64,000 nucleotides of DNA from NCBI GenBank assembly GCA_002049455.2, contig KV918848.1, positions 62,001-126,000 on the forward strand, given 5' to 3'. A model generated the notes under the pieces. It was not told the DNA's origin. It ran no database searches and saw only the letters and a program-made list of their open reading frames with translations. Origin of the DNA: Porphyra umbilicalis (taxonomy: Eukaryota; Rhodophyta; Bangiophyceae; Bangiales; Bangiaceae). The position numbers and the translations under genes were made by a program. How positions within the stretch are numbered: position 1 is the first letter of the stretch; each line of letters begins with the position of its first letter. Below, piece after piece: positions 54,602-64,000 of the stretch.

Positions 54602-57056
54602 CCACCGGCCGGCCCCCCCCGTGTCCCCCCGGTATCGCGCCAAAGTCGCGCGCGCCCTCAAAGCCGTCGCCCCCGACCCGTCCGTCACCCTCTCCTTTGA
54701 CGCGCTGCTCAAAGGGTACACGACGCCCAAAGACATTAACGACGTGCGGGATATGGCCAAGCGCACCAACCCCGAGCGGTGGAAGGACATTTTCGGCGCC
54801 TTTTTTTCCGAACTCGTCGCCGCCCGCGACGCGCGGCCGCCCGCCCTCGACGCGCGCGACGCGGCGCTGCCGGCCGACTGGCACACGGCGCCGTGGTACT
54901 GTGTGTATCCGCACCTGTTTGGGGTGCCGGGCGACGACGCGGCGCCGGGCGCGACGGGCACCTATGACGATTTGATTGGGGCGTTGCCCTACTGGGCGGA
55001 CCTCGGCTTCCGCAACCTGCTCCTCCTCCCGCACTATGCGTCGTCGGGGGGCGACGGCGGGTACGACGTGGTCGACTACTCGGTCGACCCGGCGCTCGGC
55101 GGGGAGGCGGCGTGGGCGCGCTTCATGGCCGCCGCCGTTGCGGCGGGCTTCCGCGTCGCCACCGACGCGGTGTTTAACCACACGTCCACGGAGCACCCGT
55201 GGTTCCAAGCCGCCCTCGGCGGCTCGGCGGAGCACATGGACTACTACATCCTCCGCAACGGGCGGGAAAAGGTTGGGGAGTATGACCGCGGCGGCGACAT
55301 CCTGTGCCGCTACCGCGACCCCGACGGCACCGTCACGGAGCGTGTGTGCGTCTTCCCGGACGTCGACCGCACGCACGGTTTGTGGGTGGACATTGGCGGG
55401 CGCACCGTCACCTTTTACCGCTCCTTTTACCCCTTTCAAGTCGACCTCAACTTGCACAACCCGGCGGTGCTCCGCGCGCTCCTGCGCCTCCTCGGCGCCG
55501 AGTTGAACGCGGGCATCCTCGGCAAGCGCGCCGACGCGGTGGCGCATTGGACCAAGGTGGCGGGCGGCTCGGACGATGGGCGGCCGCAAACGCACACGCT
55601 GCTGGCGCTCGTCAAATCCTTCCTGCGCCACGTGTGTGGCGCCGCCGTCGTCCTCCCCGAAGTCGTGCGGTCGGCCGAGACGGCCGCCCGCTACACGGGC
55701 GTGCCGACGGCTGTGTGCGCGGTGGGGTGCCCCTCAGAGGGGGACCTGCCGCTCGCCTTTGAGATGCAAGCCGCCCTCCGCGAGATGACCTACTTTCAAA
55801 CGGTCGCCCCGTTTTGGCGCCGCGTCTTTCACACGCCGCGGCTGCCGGCGGGCGCGGCCTTTCTCAACCTCCTCGAACACCACGACGAGACGTACATGGG
55901 CTTTTTTGCCCCCGACGTGCGCCCGTGGCTTCGCGAGTACATCACCGCCCACGGGGGCGTCGTGTACAAGAATGGCATGTCGGCCGGCGCGCGCGTCGCC
56001 GACTGCCTCGACCAGGACCCGCAGCGCCTCGCCACCGCCCTCTTTGCCCTCTACATCACGCCGGGGGTGCCGCTCGTGTATGCGGGCACTGAGCTGGGCG
56101 CGGGCAACCGGTACGACGTGGCGTCGGCGGCGATGCGGGCGCGCCACGTCACGTTTCAACGCCTCGGCGTCTTTGTCGCGCAGTCGGCGTGTTATGACCC
56201 GCGGGATTTGCAACGGGGGCCGATTGGGGCGGCGACGCTCGCAGCGGCGGGGGGGGGCGGGGGGCTCCCACACGCGATCGTGCGGTGCCTCAACCGCCTG
56301 CGCGAGGCGTACCGCGCGCTGCGCGTGCCGCGCGTGCACCCGGTGGACAGTGGGGATATTGGGGTGCTGTGCCTCGTGCGTGACGGGAGGGGGGGGGCGG
56401 GGGGGGGGGGGCGTCGGCCGCGCGCCCCCCGTCGGCGGCGCCGGGCCTCCCGCCGGGCGGCGTGGCTGGTGGGCGGGGGGGGGGGCACGGGCGGCGGCGG
56501 TGGTGGTGCGGCGGCGGTGGTGGCGGCAGCGGCGGCGGCCGCAGCCGCCGCCGCCGCGCCCGACGCGTCCATCCTGTGCGTCGCCAACTTGACGCCCTTT
56601 GACAAGACCGTCGTCATGCCCGTGTGGCAGCTCGTGCAGCGGCTGCACCTCGACGAGGCGGGCGGGGGGGGCACCGCCGCCCCGCCACCGCCGCCACCGG
56701 CCACCGTTGCGGCCGCCGTTGCCGCCGCTGTCGCCGCCGTCGATGGTGGCGTCCATGGCGGCGGCGGCAGCGTCGCCGACGGCAGCCTCCCCGCCGCCGT
56801 TGCGGCCGTTGCCGCCGCGTCGGCGGCGGCCGTGGCCGACGCGGCGGCGGCCGCCGCCGCCGATGACGCGCCGCAGTCACCGCTGCCGCCGCCGCCGACG
56901 CCCAGTGACGGGGGCTTGACGATGGTCGACCTGCTGACCGAGGCGGCGGTCGCCCTCGAGCGCCGCGGCACGGCCTATGTGCTCGCCCTGCCCCCGTTTT
57001 CACGCTACGCGCTCGTTGTGCGGTGTTCTGAGGGGGAGGGTGACGACGGGCGCTGA
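54429..57056 (+). CDS. GH13 (alpha-amylase family) enzyme, trehalose-synthase/amylosucrase-like
   Basis: From ATG 54429 (MSIGGGG) there are 875 codons; the true start may lie further upstream. After a Gly/Ala-rich leader, residues ~70-150 are helical (LSFDALLKGYTTPKDINDV), then the (beta/alpha)8 barrel. GH13 motifs: DAVFNH (D246-H251); KRADAVAHW with nucleophile D369 and R367; VLPEV with general acid E411; LLEHHDE with the transition-state HD pair (H485-D486). GGYDVVDYSVDP, PFQVDLNLHNP and PQTHTLL resemble trehalose synthases and amylosucrases more than starch-degrading amylases. A poly-Gly/Ala insertion (about 56380-56570) precedes the C-terminal beta domain (SILCVANLTPFDK), which is itself split by Ala/Pro/Gly runs. 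Predicted: hydrolysis or transfer of alpha-glucosyl units. No signal peptide is seen. Exact substrate not determinable. Confidence 0.85.
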
Positions 57057-57612
57057 GTGGACGACGGGGGGGGGGGGGGGCGGGTCGAGCAAGGTGATGG
57101 TTGAGGGCCGAGGGGGGTGGGGAGGACAGGCGCTTGAGTTATTTACATCAGAGGCGGCGGTCGAGACGAGCGTATTGCTTCCGTATTGTTAGTTGACGGT
57201 GCGCGCCGGACGCACGCGCCGCCGCGGCCCCGCCCCTCTGCCCGCGGACGGCGGCCGCGGCGGGCGCGCGGCGGCGCGCCAATTTCGGCCGGCAGCGCAC
57301 CAGCCCACAGCCGGCGGCGGCGCGCCGCCGCCGCCGCGCCGGCGCGGCCGAGCTAGCGGCCGGTGGATGGCCCGTCGGCTCCCCCTAGCTAGGGGCGGCC
57401 CACCCCCCCTTGGGGGGCGGCCGACCGGCACGTGCCGGGCGGGCGGCGGGCAGCGGTCGCTCCCCTCCGCGGCGACCAAGGCCGGGCGGCCGCGGGGGTG
57501 GCCGGCCGTAACGACAGCGGCCGGCGGGTGGCCGCTGGCAACCACCGCCTCGACGGCGACCGGCAGCCTCGCGGCGAGCGCGCCGGCTCTACTCCCTCCC
57601 TCGCCCCCCCCC
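57057..57612. other. Short convergent intergenic region
   Basis: It separates the GH13 stop from the stop of the exchanger on the other strand. The sequence is GC-rich with a poly-G (57066-57080) and a poly-C tract; no gene is seen. Confidence 0.4.
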
Positions 57613-59730
57613 CTACCCCCCCCCCCCCCCCCCCCCCCGAAAGTCCACGGTCAACACCGTCACGAGCGTTCCCACCGCAAACACCGCGTACGCCGGCGGC
57701 GGCACGGCTGCAATCCCCCGCCGCAGCCGCCACCAGCACGCCCACAGCAGCGGCGCGAGGCCGACCGTCGCGGCGGCGCACCCAAACAGCGCCACCGTTA
57801 CGGACGTTGGCGACACCGACACGGGCACGGGCCGCCCACGCACGGCGGCGGCGGCGAGCCGCGGCAGCGGCGCCGCGACGCCGAGCGCAAACACGTTGGG
57901 AGCCGACCACGTTGCTGACGGCCATGTCCCCGTGGCCCTGCAGCGTCACCACCACCGACGCGGGGAGGTCGGGGAGGCTCGTCGCCACCGCCAGCGGCAC
58001 GAGGCCGACCCACACTGACGGCACCGACGTGACGCACCCAACGGTGCGGCACAGCTGCACGAGGGCGTAGCAGAGGGTGCCCATGTAGGCGAGCGCGGCG
58101 GTGAGGGTGGCGGGCCACCAGTGCGCGCGCGCCGGCGCACCGCAGTCGACAGTGGTCCACCGAAAGAGGAGCAGCCACGGGAAGATGAGGGGGAAGAGGG
58201 CGGTACTCGCGGGCGTGTGGGGGAGGGGGACGCCGAGGAAGAAGCGCGCGGTGGGGAGGGGGGGAGCCCCGACAGACGGCACCTCGTCGCCGCCCGTCGA
58301 CGGCGGCGGCGGCGGCGGCGGGTCTGCCGTGTTCCCGCTCGACGCCGTCGGGGGGCCGGCGGCCACCGCGGTGCAGCGGGCAGCCTCCGAGCGCCCCTCC
58401 CCGCGCGCCGCCGCGTCGACGCCGTCGGCTGCGTCGGGTGGGGCGGACCCCCCCCCCCCCCCCCCCCCGCCGCCGACGGCCGCCTCTGCAAACGGCGCCC
58501 CCCACCCGTCGACGGACGCGCGGAGGGGGGCGGTGCTCCCCCTGCCGCCCGTGGCGGGGCGGCCGCCGCGCACAAAGCGGGCGAGTGACCACGCGCCGGC
58601 GGCCGTGGCGCCGCCACCGCCGCCGCCGCGCCGACCACCGCACGGGCCGGCGGCGGCCGGGGGCGGCGGCGGCGGCGGCGGGATACCCTCAACCGCCCGC
58701 AGCATCTCGACCGACGGGCGGCACAGCGGCGGCGGCGGACCGGGGGGATCGGGGGGGGGAGAACTACCGCCGTGGCGCCACGGCGGGCAGAGGCGGCGCC
58801 GATGGGCGGGCGGCGGCGGCACGCGCCCCGCGCCGGACGGGGGGGGGGGGGGGGGGGCGCCCCCGGCGTCGCCGGCGGTCCCATTCGCGGCGCCAGCGGC
58901 CGCCGCGGCGCCCGGGTGGGCCCCGTTGGCCCCCCCGCCCCGCGCGCCCCCCCCCCCCCTTCCACGTCCACGTCGCCCCCCCCCCCCCCCCCGGCAACCC
59001 CACCGTCGCCGGGTGGCGCGCCGACCACGGGCGCCTCGCGGTTACGCGGAGCCACCACCCCCCCCCCCCCCCCCCCCCCACCACCACCCCCAAAAACGCC
59101 CCATACCACCCGAGCAGCGCCGCCGCCTCCCGCCACGCCACCACCCCCGGGCTCACACCCACCAGCGCGGTAGCGCACCCCCCCACCGCGCCCGCCAAAA
59201 AAACACCGAATCGCGGGCCATCTGCCGCCAGTCGAGGTGGAGGCGCCCCCCCCCCCAGCGCGCACGCCGCCGGCCCGACGGTTGCGTTCAACACGGCGCT
59301 GCCGGGGAGCGCAGACGCGCCAACGTCGAGCCCCGCCTGCGGTCGCCGCCGTCACACCGCCGCAACGGCGAGTTTGGGGGCGGACGTGGCGGCGGCGAGG
59401 CAGGTCGCGGCGGCCACGTCGGGGGGGAGACGCCCCGCGGCGGCCACGAGGGCAAACGGGCTCGGGAGGAGGTGCAACAGCTCGGTGACGAGGGGTATGC
59501 CGGCGGTGGTGGCGGCGGTGGCGGGGAGGAGGAGGAGGAAGGCCGAGGGGGGTGCGGGGGAGGGGCGTGCCGCCGCAGAGGCGCGCGCGCGAGTGGGGTT
59601 CGCCGAGGCGGGCGGTGGGGGGGGTGGGGGGGGGGACGCCGCCCCCACCCGCGCCGACGACACCGCGGCGGAGGGCGCCGCCGACGCGGTGGAGGCGGCA
59701 ATGGCGGCGGCCGCCACGCCGACAATATAA
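57613..59730 (-). pseudogene. NCKX/CCX-type Na+/Ca2+(K+) exchanger, several frame breaks
   Basis: Read right to left: LVTELLHLLPS and PPDVAAATCLAAATSAPKL form the alpha-1 repeat; two shifts near 59355-59315 lead to GLDVGASALPGSAVLNAT and further membrane helices (to ~59050). A Gly/Pro/Ala-rich stretch (59040-58260) stands for the cytoplasmic loop. Then FFLGVPLPHTPAS, LAYMGTLCYALVQL and LAVATSLPDLPASVVV with QGHGDMAVSN form alpha-2. One extra C near 57913 (GGCTCCCAACGTG) breaks the frame in front of NVFALGV, and the last helices run to the TAG at 57613. GHGDMAVSN and the order of helices are typical of K+-dependent Na+/Ca2+ exchangers. In alpha-1 the ion-binding Glu of SAPEL is Lys (SAPKL), while the Asp of SxPD in alpha-2 is kept. 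No credible start codon: a MITE lies immediately upstream (59733). Decayed or badly sequenced copy. Confidence 0.72.
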
Positions 59731-59732
59731 TA

Positions 59733-60420
59733 GAGACTTTTGGCAACTGATTTGTGGGGAGCTTTGTTGGCATCTGGGGCGCCACGTAGGACACGTTTAC
59801 TGTCAGAGGCGCATCTTCCCACCATTGCGATCCCATTTCTCGTGTGGAGGGGTCCCGTCCCGGCGTCCCACATCGGATTTCTTTGCAGCGACTGCGGACT
59901 GACGGCCCATCGACGTCAGATCAACCACCTCGGCTTGCACACGGGCAACATCCGCTCCCTCTCGCTGCTCCCCCCTCCCTGCCCCCTTTCCCTGCGTCCT
60001 CAGCTAAAAATTTCTGTGCTTCTAAGCATAGTGAGCCGTGCTGGCGCCCGCGCGCATTGACGTGCCGTGGTACGTGGCGACAGGGGTGTTGTTCTCGTCC
60101 CGCTCCAAGAATTTTTAGGCGACGCCGCGCATGGTGGACGCTGCGAATGGAGTACTCGATGATGGCGACCATGGCGAACGTCACTGAAGACAGCGGGCCG
60201 GCTGCGAGTAAACGTCCATGGTGCCGGCCGACGGCCCGCGGCGACAAAATGTTGTAGCTCCGTGTTGCAATTGCGAACAAGTGCTGGGGGCTGCCCACAA
60301 TCTGTCGTCAGTTGAGGGGCCAAAAGTCGCAGTGCATTTGTGGGGATGAATATCTCGTGGCCATGGCGTCCCCACAAAGAACCCACAAAAGGTGCCGATA
60401 AAAGAACTGCCAAAAGTCCC
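59733..60420. mobile_element. TIR element, 688 bp, TA target duplication
   Basis: GAGACTTTTGGCA (left) and, inverted, GGGACTTTTGGCA (right) end the element, with similarity tapering inward. TA flanks both ends (59731-59732, 60421-60422). No transposase. The left end touches the 5' end of the exchanger gene. Confidence 0.68.
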
Positions 60421-60490
60421 TAATGGGGAGCTCTTGCCGGATCGTTCGTGGGATCTCCGTGGGATCCTTCATCCGGCTGACAACCGGCCA

Positions 60491-61063
60491 ATGATGCTCG
60501 TCCTTACAGCCATCGCCGTTCCCACGTGGGTAGGCCTTTTAGTTTTTGCCGGTCTGTTTCTTGATACGGCATGGGATGCGACGCCAGCACTGCTTCCACC
60601 TGCAATAGGGCCAATCTGTGTCGCCGCCTCCTTTTGGCTCACGCTCCCTGCGCAGTGGGGCTCTTTTTTCTCGATTCGGCAACGAGAAACCTGTCAAGCT
60701 GGCGAACTCCCCCCCCTGAACGCCCTTGTGAGAGCTTTTCTTGTCGAACTCCGTATTTTGCTTTTCTGTGGGTACGTACTCGCGTTTTTCACACTGTTCT
60801 TGGATGCTTCAGGACCGTCACGGAGAGCGCCTTTGAGTGAAGCACAGCAGCATGGTGTGAGATGGAGCATAAGGAAGGCAACGAGGGACAACGGGGCCTC
60901 ATCGAGCAAGCGAGTAGGGTCGCAACGAGGTTTGAGCAGAAAGCTCATTAAGCTATTGAACTCAGTTGTTAGCACACGATCATATGGTGCGTGTCCCAAA
61001 AATGAGACATCGCGGTTTTTTCTTTTTTTCTCGGCCCACTGGCCTTCTGCAACGGTCCGATAA
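60491..61063 (+). CDS. Hypothetical small membrane protein between two MITEs
   Basis: From ATG 60491 the frame gives 190 residues with three hydrophobic segments (MMLVLTAIAVPTWVGLLVFA; PPAIGPICVAASFWLTL; LRILLFCGYVLAFFTLFL) and a basic tail. The frame is also open upstream to 60392, inside the left element. The last ~26 residues come from the right element (from 60985), so the original C-terminus has probably been replaced. No family recognised; may not be expressed. Confidence 0.3.
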   Translation: MMLVLTAIAVPTWVGLLVFAGLFLDTAWDATPALLPPAIGPICVAASFWLTLPAQWGSFFSIRQRETCQAGELPPLNALVRAFLVELRILLFCGYVLAFFTLFLDASGPSRRAPLSEAQQHGVRWSIRKATRDNGASSSKRVGSQRGLSRKLIKLLNSVVSTRSYGACPKNETSRFFLFFSAHWPSATVR

Positions 61064-61612
61064 TGTAATGTGACCCACTCGGTCCCACTGTGTTTCCAGA
61101 ACAGCCCCTGACAGTGTTAGCAGAGGCGGCACATCTTGACGTGTCATGGGGGAAAGTGTCATTCCTTGTAACTTCGACAGGTGACAATCGCGCAGCCCAA
61201 TCAAATGCACAGATACTAGAGCAGGCATGTGCTGACAATTTGTGCACGAAGAAAAGGGCACCACCTTACCAATAAAATCGTGAAAAAGACCCCCATGTAG
61301 CCCCCTGTGAGGAAAACAGGATTTGGGACACCCCTCATCGAAGCTTCAGTTAGCACATGAGCTTTGGCGTTGCAAACCTTTATCCCCAACAACCTGAAAA
61401 AGACTGGCTCCAAGATCGGGGCTATCTGAGAGGTCCACAGAACAGGGCCCACAGGCGGGTATTACGGAGTTGTCAGCCAAGCACGCGTCGGGAGAGGCTC
61501 TTTCCATGGAGGCCAGTCGAGAATTTTCTCATATCCCACGCCGCCTGCCCCCGTGCAGTGATGTGTCAGTCCTTCAGAAAATGCGCATGTCTCATTTTTG
61601 GGACACGCACCA
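60985..61612. mobile_element. TIR element, 628 bp, TA target duplication
   Basis: TGGTGCGTGTCCCAAAAATG + AGACAT at the left end is inverted without mismatch at the right end. TA flanks both sides (60983-60984, 61613-61614). A terminal repeat with GTGTCCCAAAAAT fits the Tc1/mariner/IS630 superfamily. No transposase gene. Confidence 0.8.
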
Positions 61613-63664
61613 TATCAAGTCGCTCACTTGGTTCCGAGATACTGCAAAGACCAAGATCCGTGCGACTTGCGTGCGGATGCAACCGAGAAAAATGAAATTG
61701 ATGTGCCACTTCTGCGCCCAAGCTCCTGCGGATCTGAGGAGTAGAAAAATTGAGAGCACAACTGAACTAGTTAGAATTTAATGCGTCCCGTGCACAAAGC
61801 TGAAGCGGAGTGCATCCGGAGCCGACCGACACGAGTCGCCGTCGACCCAGCACGGGCCTGAGAGCAATCCCAGCAACGTCGGCCCCATCTTCCATTTAAC
61901 CCGATCTGGGGTGACACGTGCGGCCCTCTCAGTGGGAAGACTATCCTGGGGGCCCCATATCCCAACGGGCGGTATGTACTGCGCGACATCGGCCGTCGAA
62001 ACTATCATGGCCGAAGGGACGTTAGGGTATACGTTGCTGTATTACACACGACCCAAATGGGACCATTGGCTGTTTAGAGAAGGACCGAGTTACTACGGAT
62101 GGCAAAGCTGTCCCGTGTCGACTGGAGATCTACCACAGAACTCGGCCGAAGTCCCTCGAAAACGGAATCAACCACGCCACGAGACCAAAAATTGAACGAC
62201 AGCTCGCGAAACAAGGCTAAACGTATCCGAATTGTGCTCAATACGACACAACATAGGGTGAACGCGAAGACATATGGCAGTGCCACGGTTCGTCCAACAA
62301 GGCTATCTGTTGCCGAGGCCTCCCGCAGGCGACGACGGGTACTGCATATGGCGGATCACCCATAATCTGGGTTGCGGCTGTGTCGTCAGCAGATGCTGAG
62401 AGCAGATGGTGGTGCTGTCCAGGCCCGACAGGGACCCTCTCATGTTGTGTGGAACGGACGCTGCTGTGGCCTCGAGGGTATCAACCAACAATAGCGGATG
62501 TCATGAGCCTCTCTCGTGAAGAGTTCTTCGATTTCAGGCCGAAGGGGCGCTGTCTGATTGGCCTTCGCGGAAAATCAATCGTTTATCCAGATAGACCTCC
62601 ACGGGATTTAGTGGAATCGGAGCATTTTAGAAGTCCAAGGTCGTAGATTGGGCTTGGTTTGGACCGAGATCGATCCGCCATCCTTTAATCAGTCAAAACG
62701 GATCGCGCGGGGGTCATCACGAGAGGACGATCCCGTGATTTACCGGGACACTGGATGGACAGCGAGCGGGCGCCGCGCAGCAATGAGTGGCTCAGCGAAG
62801 TAGTCGGGCAGCCGTCGGTCGGGCGCATCAGGTGGACCGTCTGCGCATCGTGGGCAGACACGTGCGTGAGCGGGGCGTGAAGAGGCGGTTGGCAGCCAGC
62901 TGTCGCCCGGTGGCCGAGCGCTACAGGCGGCGTGGCGAGCTACGCTGTGGCTCTGTGGCAGTGGCACGTCTCACGATACTCAGATTTGTGGTCTTGGGGC
63001 AGTGCCCCGACGCGTGGGTCCGTTTCTGGACCCCTGTTGCGCAGCGCGGGCGGTGCCCTGCAGCCCACAGGCGGTGGCCCGCTGTCGGAGGTGTCAGTAT
63101 GGGAGGCGTGGGCCACGCTACCCGCGTGCAGGGCGGCCACCGGGCGCCACTCGCCGCAGGGCGGGCGGGCCTGGGAGGCATCCAGTCTGTTGCCCGCCCC
63201 TCTAGGTACCGTTTCGGCGGACCTGCAGCACTGTTCGCGCGCGCGTGTCCGCCGCCTGACCGATTCCTGCCCAGCGAGGCTAAGGCCCAGGGGACACGCA
63301 GGCTGTCGTCCCCCACTCTCACAGATGAATGTGGGGTCCTGGCGCAGCCCGCGCGCTGATCCGCTTTTCGACGCATTTCTGCGGGGCGTAGGCCGACCCG
63401 GCCGGCACGCGGGTTGTGGTCCGCAGCCACACACAGCGATTTGAGGGACCGCTCGCAGTGTTCTCGCGCGCGCGTGGGCGCCTGACGCAGTGCGTGCGTG
63501 GCGTCCTCGGGCGGCCCTGGCGGCCTCCCGCTGGTGCCAGCGCTCGTGTGGCGCCCTGCCCCCACCCCGGGCCTCCCCTCCCGTGGGGCGCTACCGCTCT
63601 CGCTCCTTTTTTATTCCGGGCAAACCGTGTACCCCGACTGTTTGGACCTCGCCGCCCTCCGACC
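61613..63664. other. Right-hand intergenic region
   Basis: The left kilobase is less GC-rich than the rest of the window; from about 62750 the GC content rises sharply. Frames such as 62787-63359 show no domain or coding bias that convinces. No repeats with clear ends were found. Confidence 0.4.
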
Positions 63665-64000
63665 ATGACGCCCGGGAAGAGTGCCAACGACTCTCGGAGG
63701 CGACGCGCCCAACGCAACCGCAACGCCCCCCTCCTCCCGCCCTCCCCTCCCTCTACCTGCGAGGGCCCCTGTGACCATCTCAATGTGCATGCTCCCACCC
63801 CTCCTCCCCCTCCAACTCTCATGCCGCACGCGAGGCAGGGGGGACCTCCTCCCCCCCCCGGCTTTGGCGATGGCAACGACGGAGGGCGGCCGCATCGACT
63901 TAAGCGGCCGCAGTCCGTCTATGGTCGTGATCGTGGACGTGGCGATTCTGAGGACCCCGACCAACAACGGCGCGCGATTCGACCCCGCGGAGCTTGGGAC
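63665..64000 (+). CDS. Start of an unknown Arg/Pro-rich protein, cut by the right edge
   Basis: From ATG 63665 (GACCATGA) 112 codons are open to the end of the window. The protein begins MTPGKSANDSRRRRAQRNRN, has Pro-rich stretches (PPPPPTLMPHARQGGPPPPP), then basic and acidic patches (HRLKRPQ, GRDRGRGDSEDPDQQRR). It resembles a disordered N-terminus of a nuclear protein; the family cannot be named. No clear TATA box is seen upstream. Confidence 0.45.
   Translation, partial: MTPGKSANDSRRRRAQRNRNAPLLPPSPPSTCEGPCDHLNVHAPTPPPPPTLMPHARQGGPPPPPGFGDGNDGGRPHRLKRPQSVYGRDRGRGDSEDPDQQRRAIRPRGAWD

Noticed and set aside
52911..55631. 906-codon minus-strand frame opposite the GH13 gene
   Set aside because: Antisense shadow of a GC-rich gene: the plus strand carries all GH13 catalytic motifs, while this frame is Arg/Pro/Gly-rich without domains.
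62787..63359. 190-codon frame and its antisense partners
   Set aside because: Open frames on both strands and no coding signature; expected in GC-rich DNA.

Overview
The window looks like nuclear DNA of a GC-rich unicellular eukaryote, probably an alga or other protist; the exact lineage cannot be read from it. Evidence: a GT-AG intron in an ammonium transporter gene, TATA boxes 110-190 bp upstream of ATGs, SET-domain and ATAD2-type chromatin genes, satellite arrays, TA-flanked miniature inverted-repeat elements, and long poly-G/poly-C tracts. No rRNA, tRNA or CRISPR array was recognised.

Left part (1-41.4 kb): an island of chromatin-type genes separated by three large tandem arrays. From left to right it holds a ParB-like gene running off the left edge (minus strand, tandemly duplicated promoter); satellite A (1.8-6.1 kb); a short unique spacer with a MITE; satellite B (7.0-22.2 kb, about 69 units of ~220 bp); a giant gene fusing a ParB-like domain, a permuted DNA methyltransferase and a SET domain; an ATAD2/Yta7-like double-AAA+ gene with several frame breaks; satellite C (30.3-38.3 kb, about 36 units of ~224 bp); and a second, much better preserved ATAD2-like gene. 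The three satellites differ in their GC-rich parts but share a core of about 50 bp containing AGAGTTGACTCT, followed by a small hairpin whose stem differs between arrays by a compensatory change. B is inverted relative to A and C. This combination (ParB-like DNA-binding domain, DNA methylation, histone methylation, histone-chaperone-type AAA+ ATPase, satellites with one shared core) is the best candidate for an undescribed chromatin or segregation system; that functional link is inference.

Right part (41.4-64 kb): more ordinary genome. It has long gene-poor stretches full of non-autonomous transposons, a decayed coiled-coil gene, an intact two-exon AMT1-type ammonium transporter, a GH13 alpha-glucan/sucrose-type enzyme with extreme low-complexity insertions, a frame-broken NCKX-type Na+/Ca2+ exchanger whose 5' end abuts a MITE, and the start of an unknown basic Pro/Arg-rich protein at the right edge. 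Many reading-frame breaks fall in or near G/C homopolymers, so real decay and sequence error cannot always be told apart.
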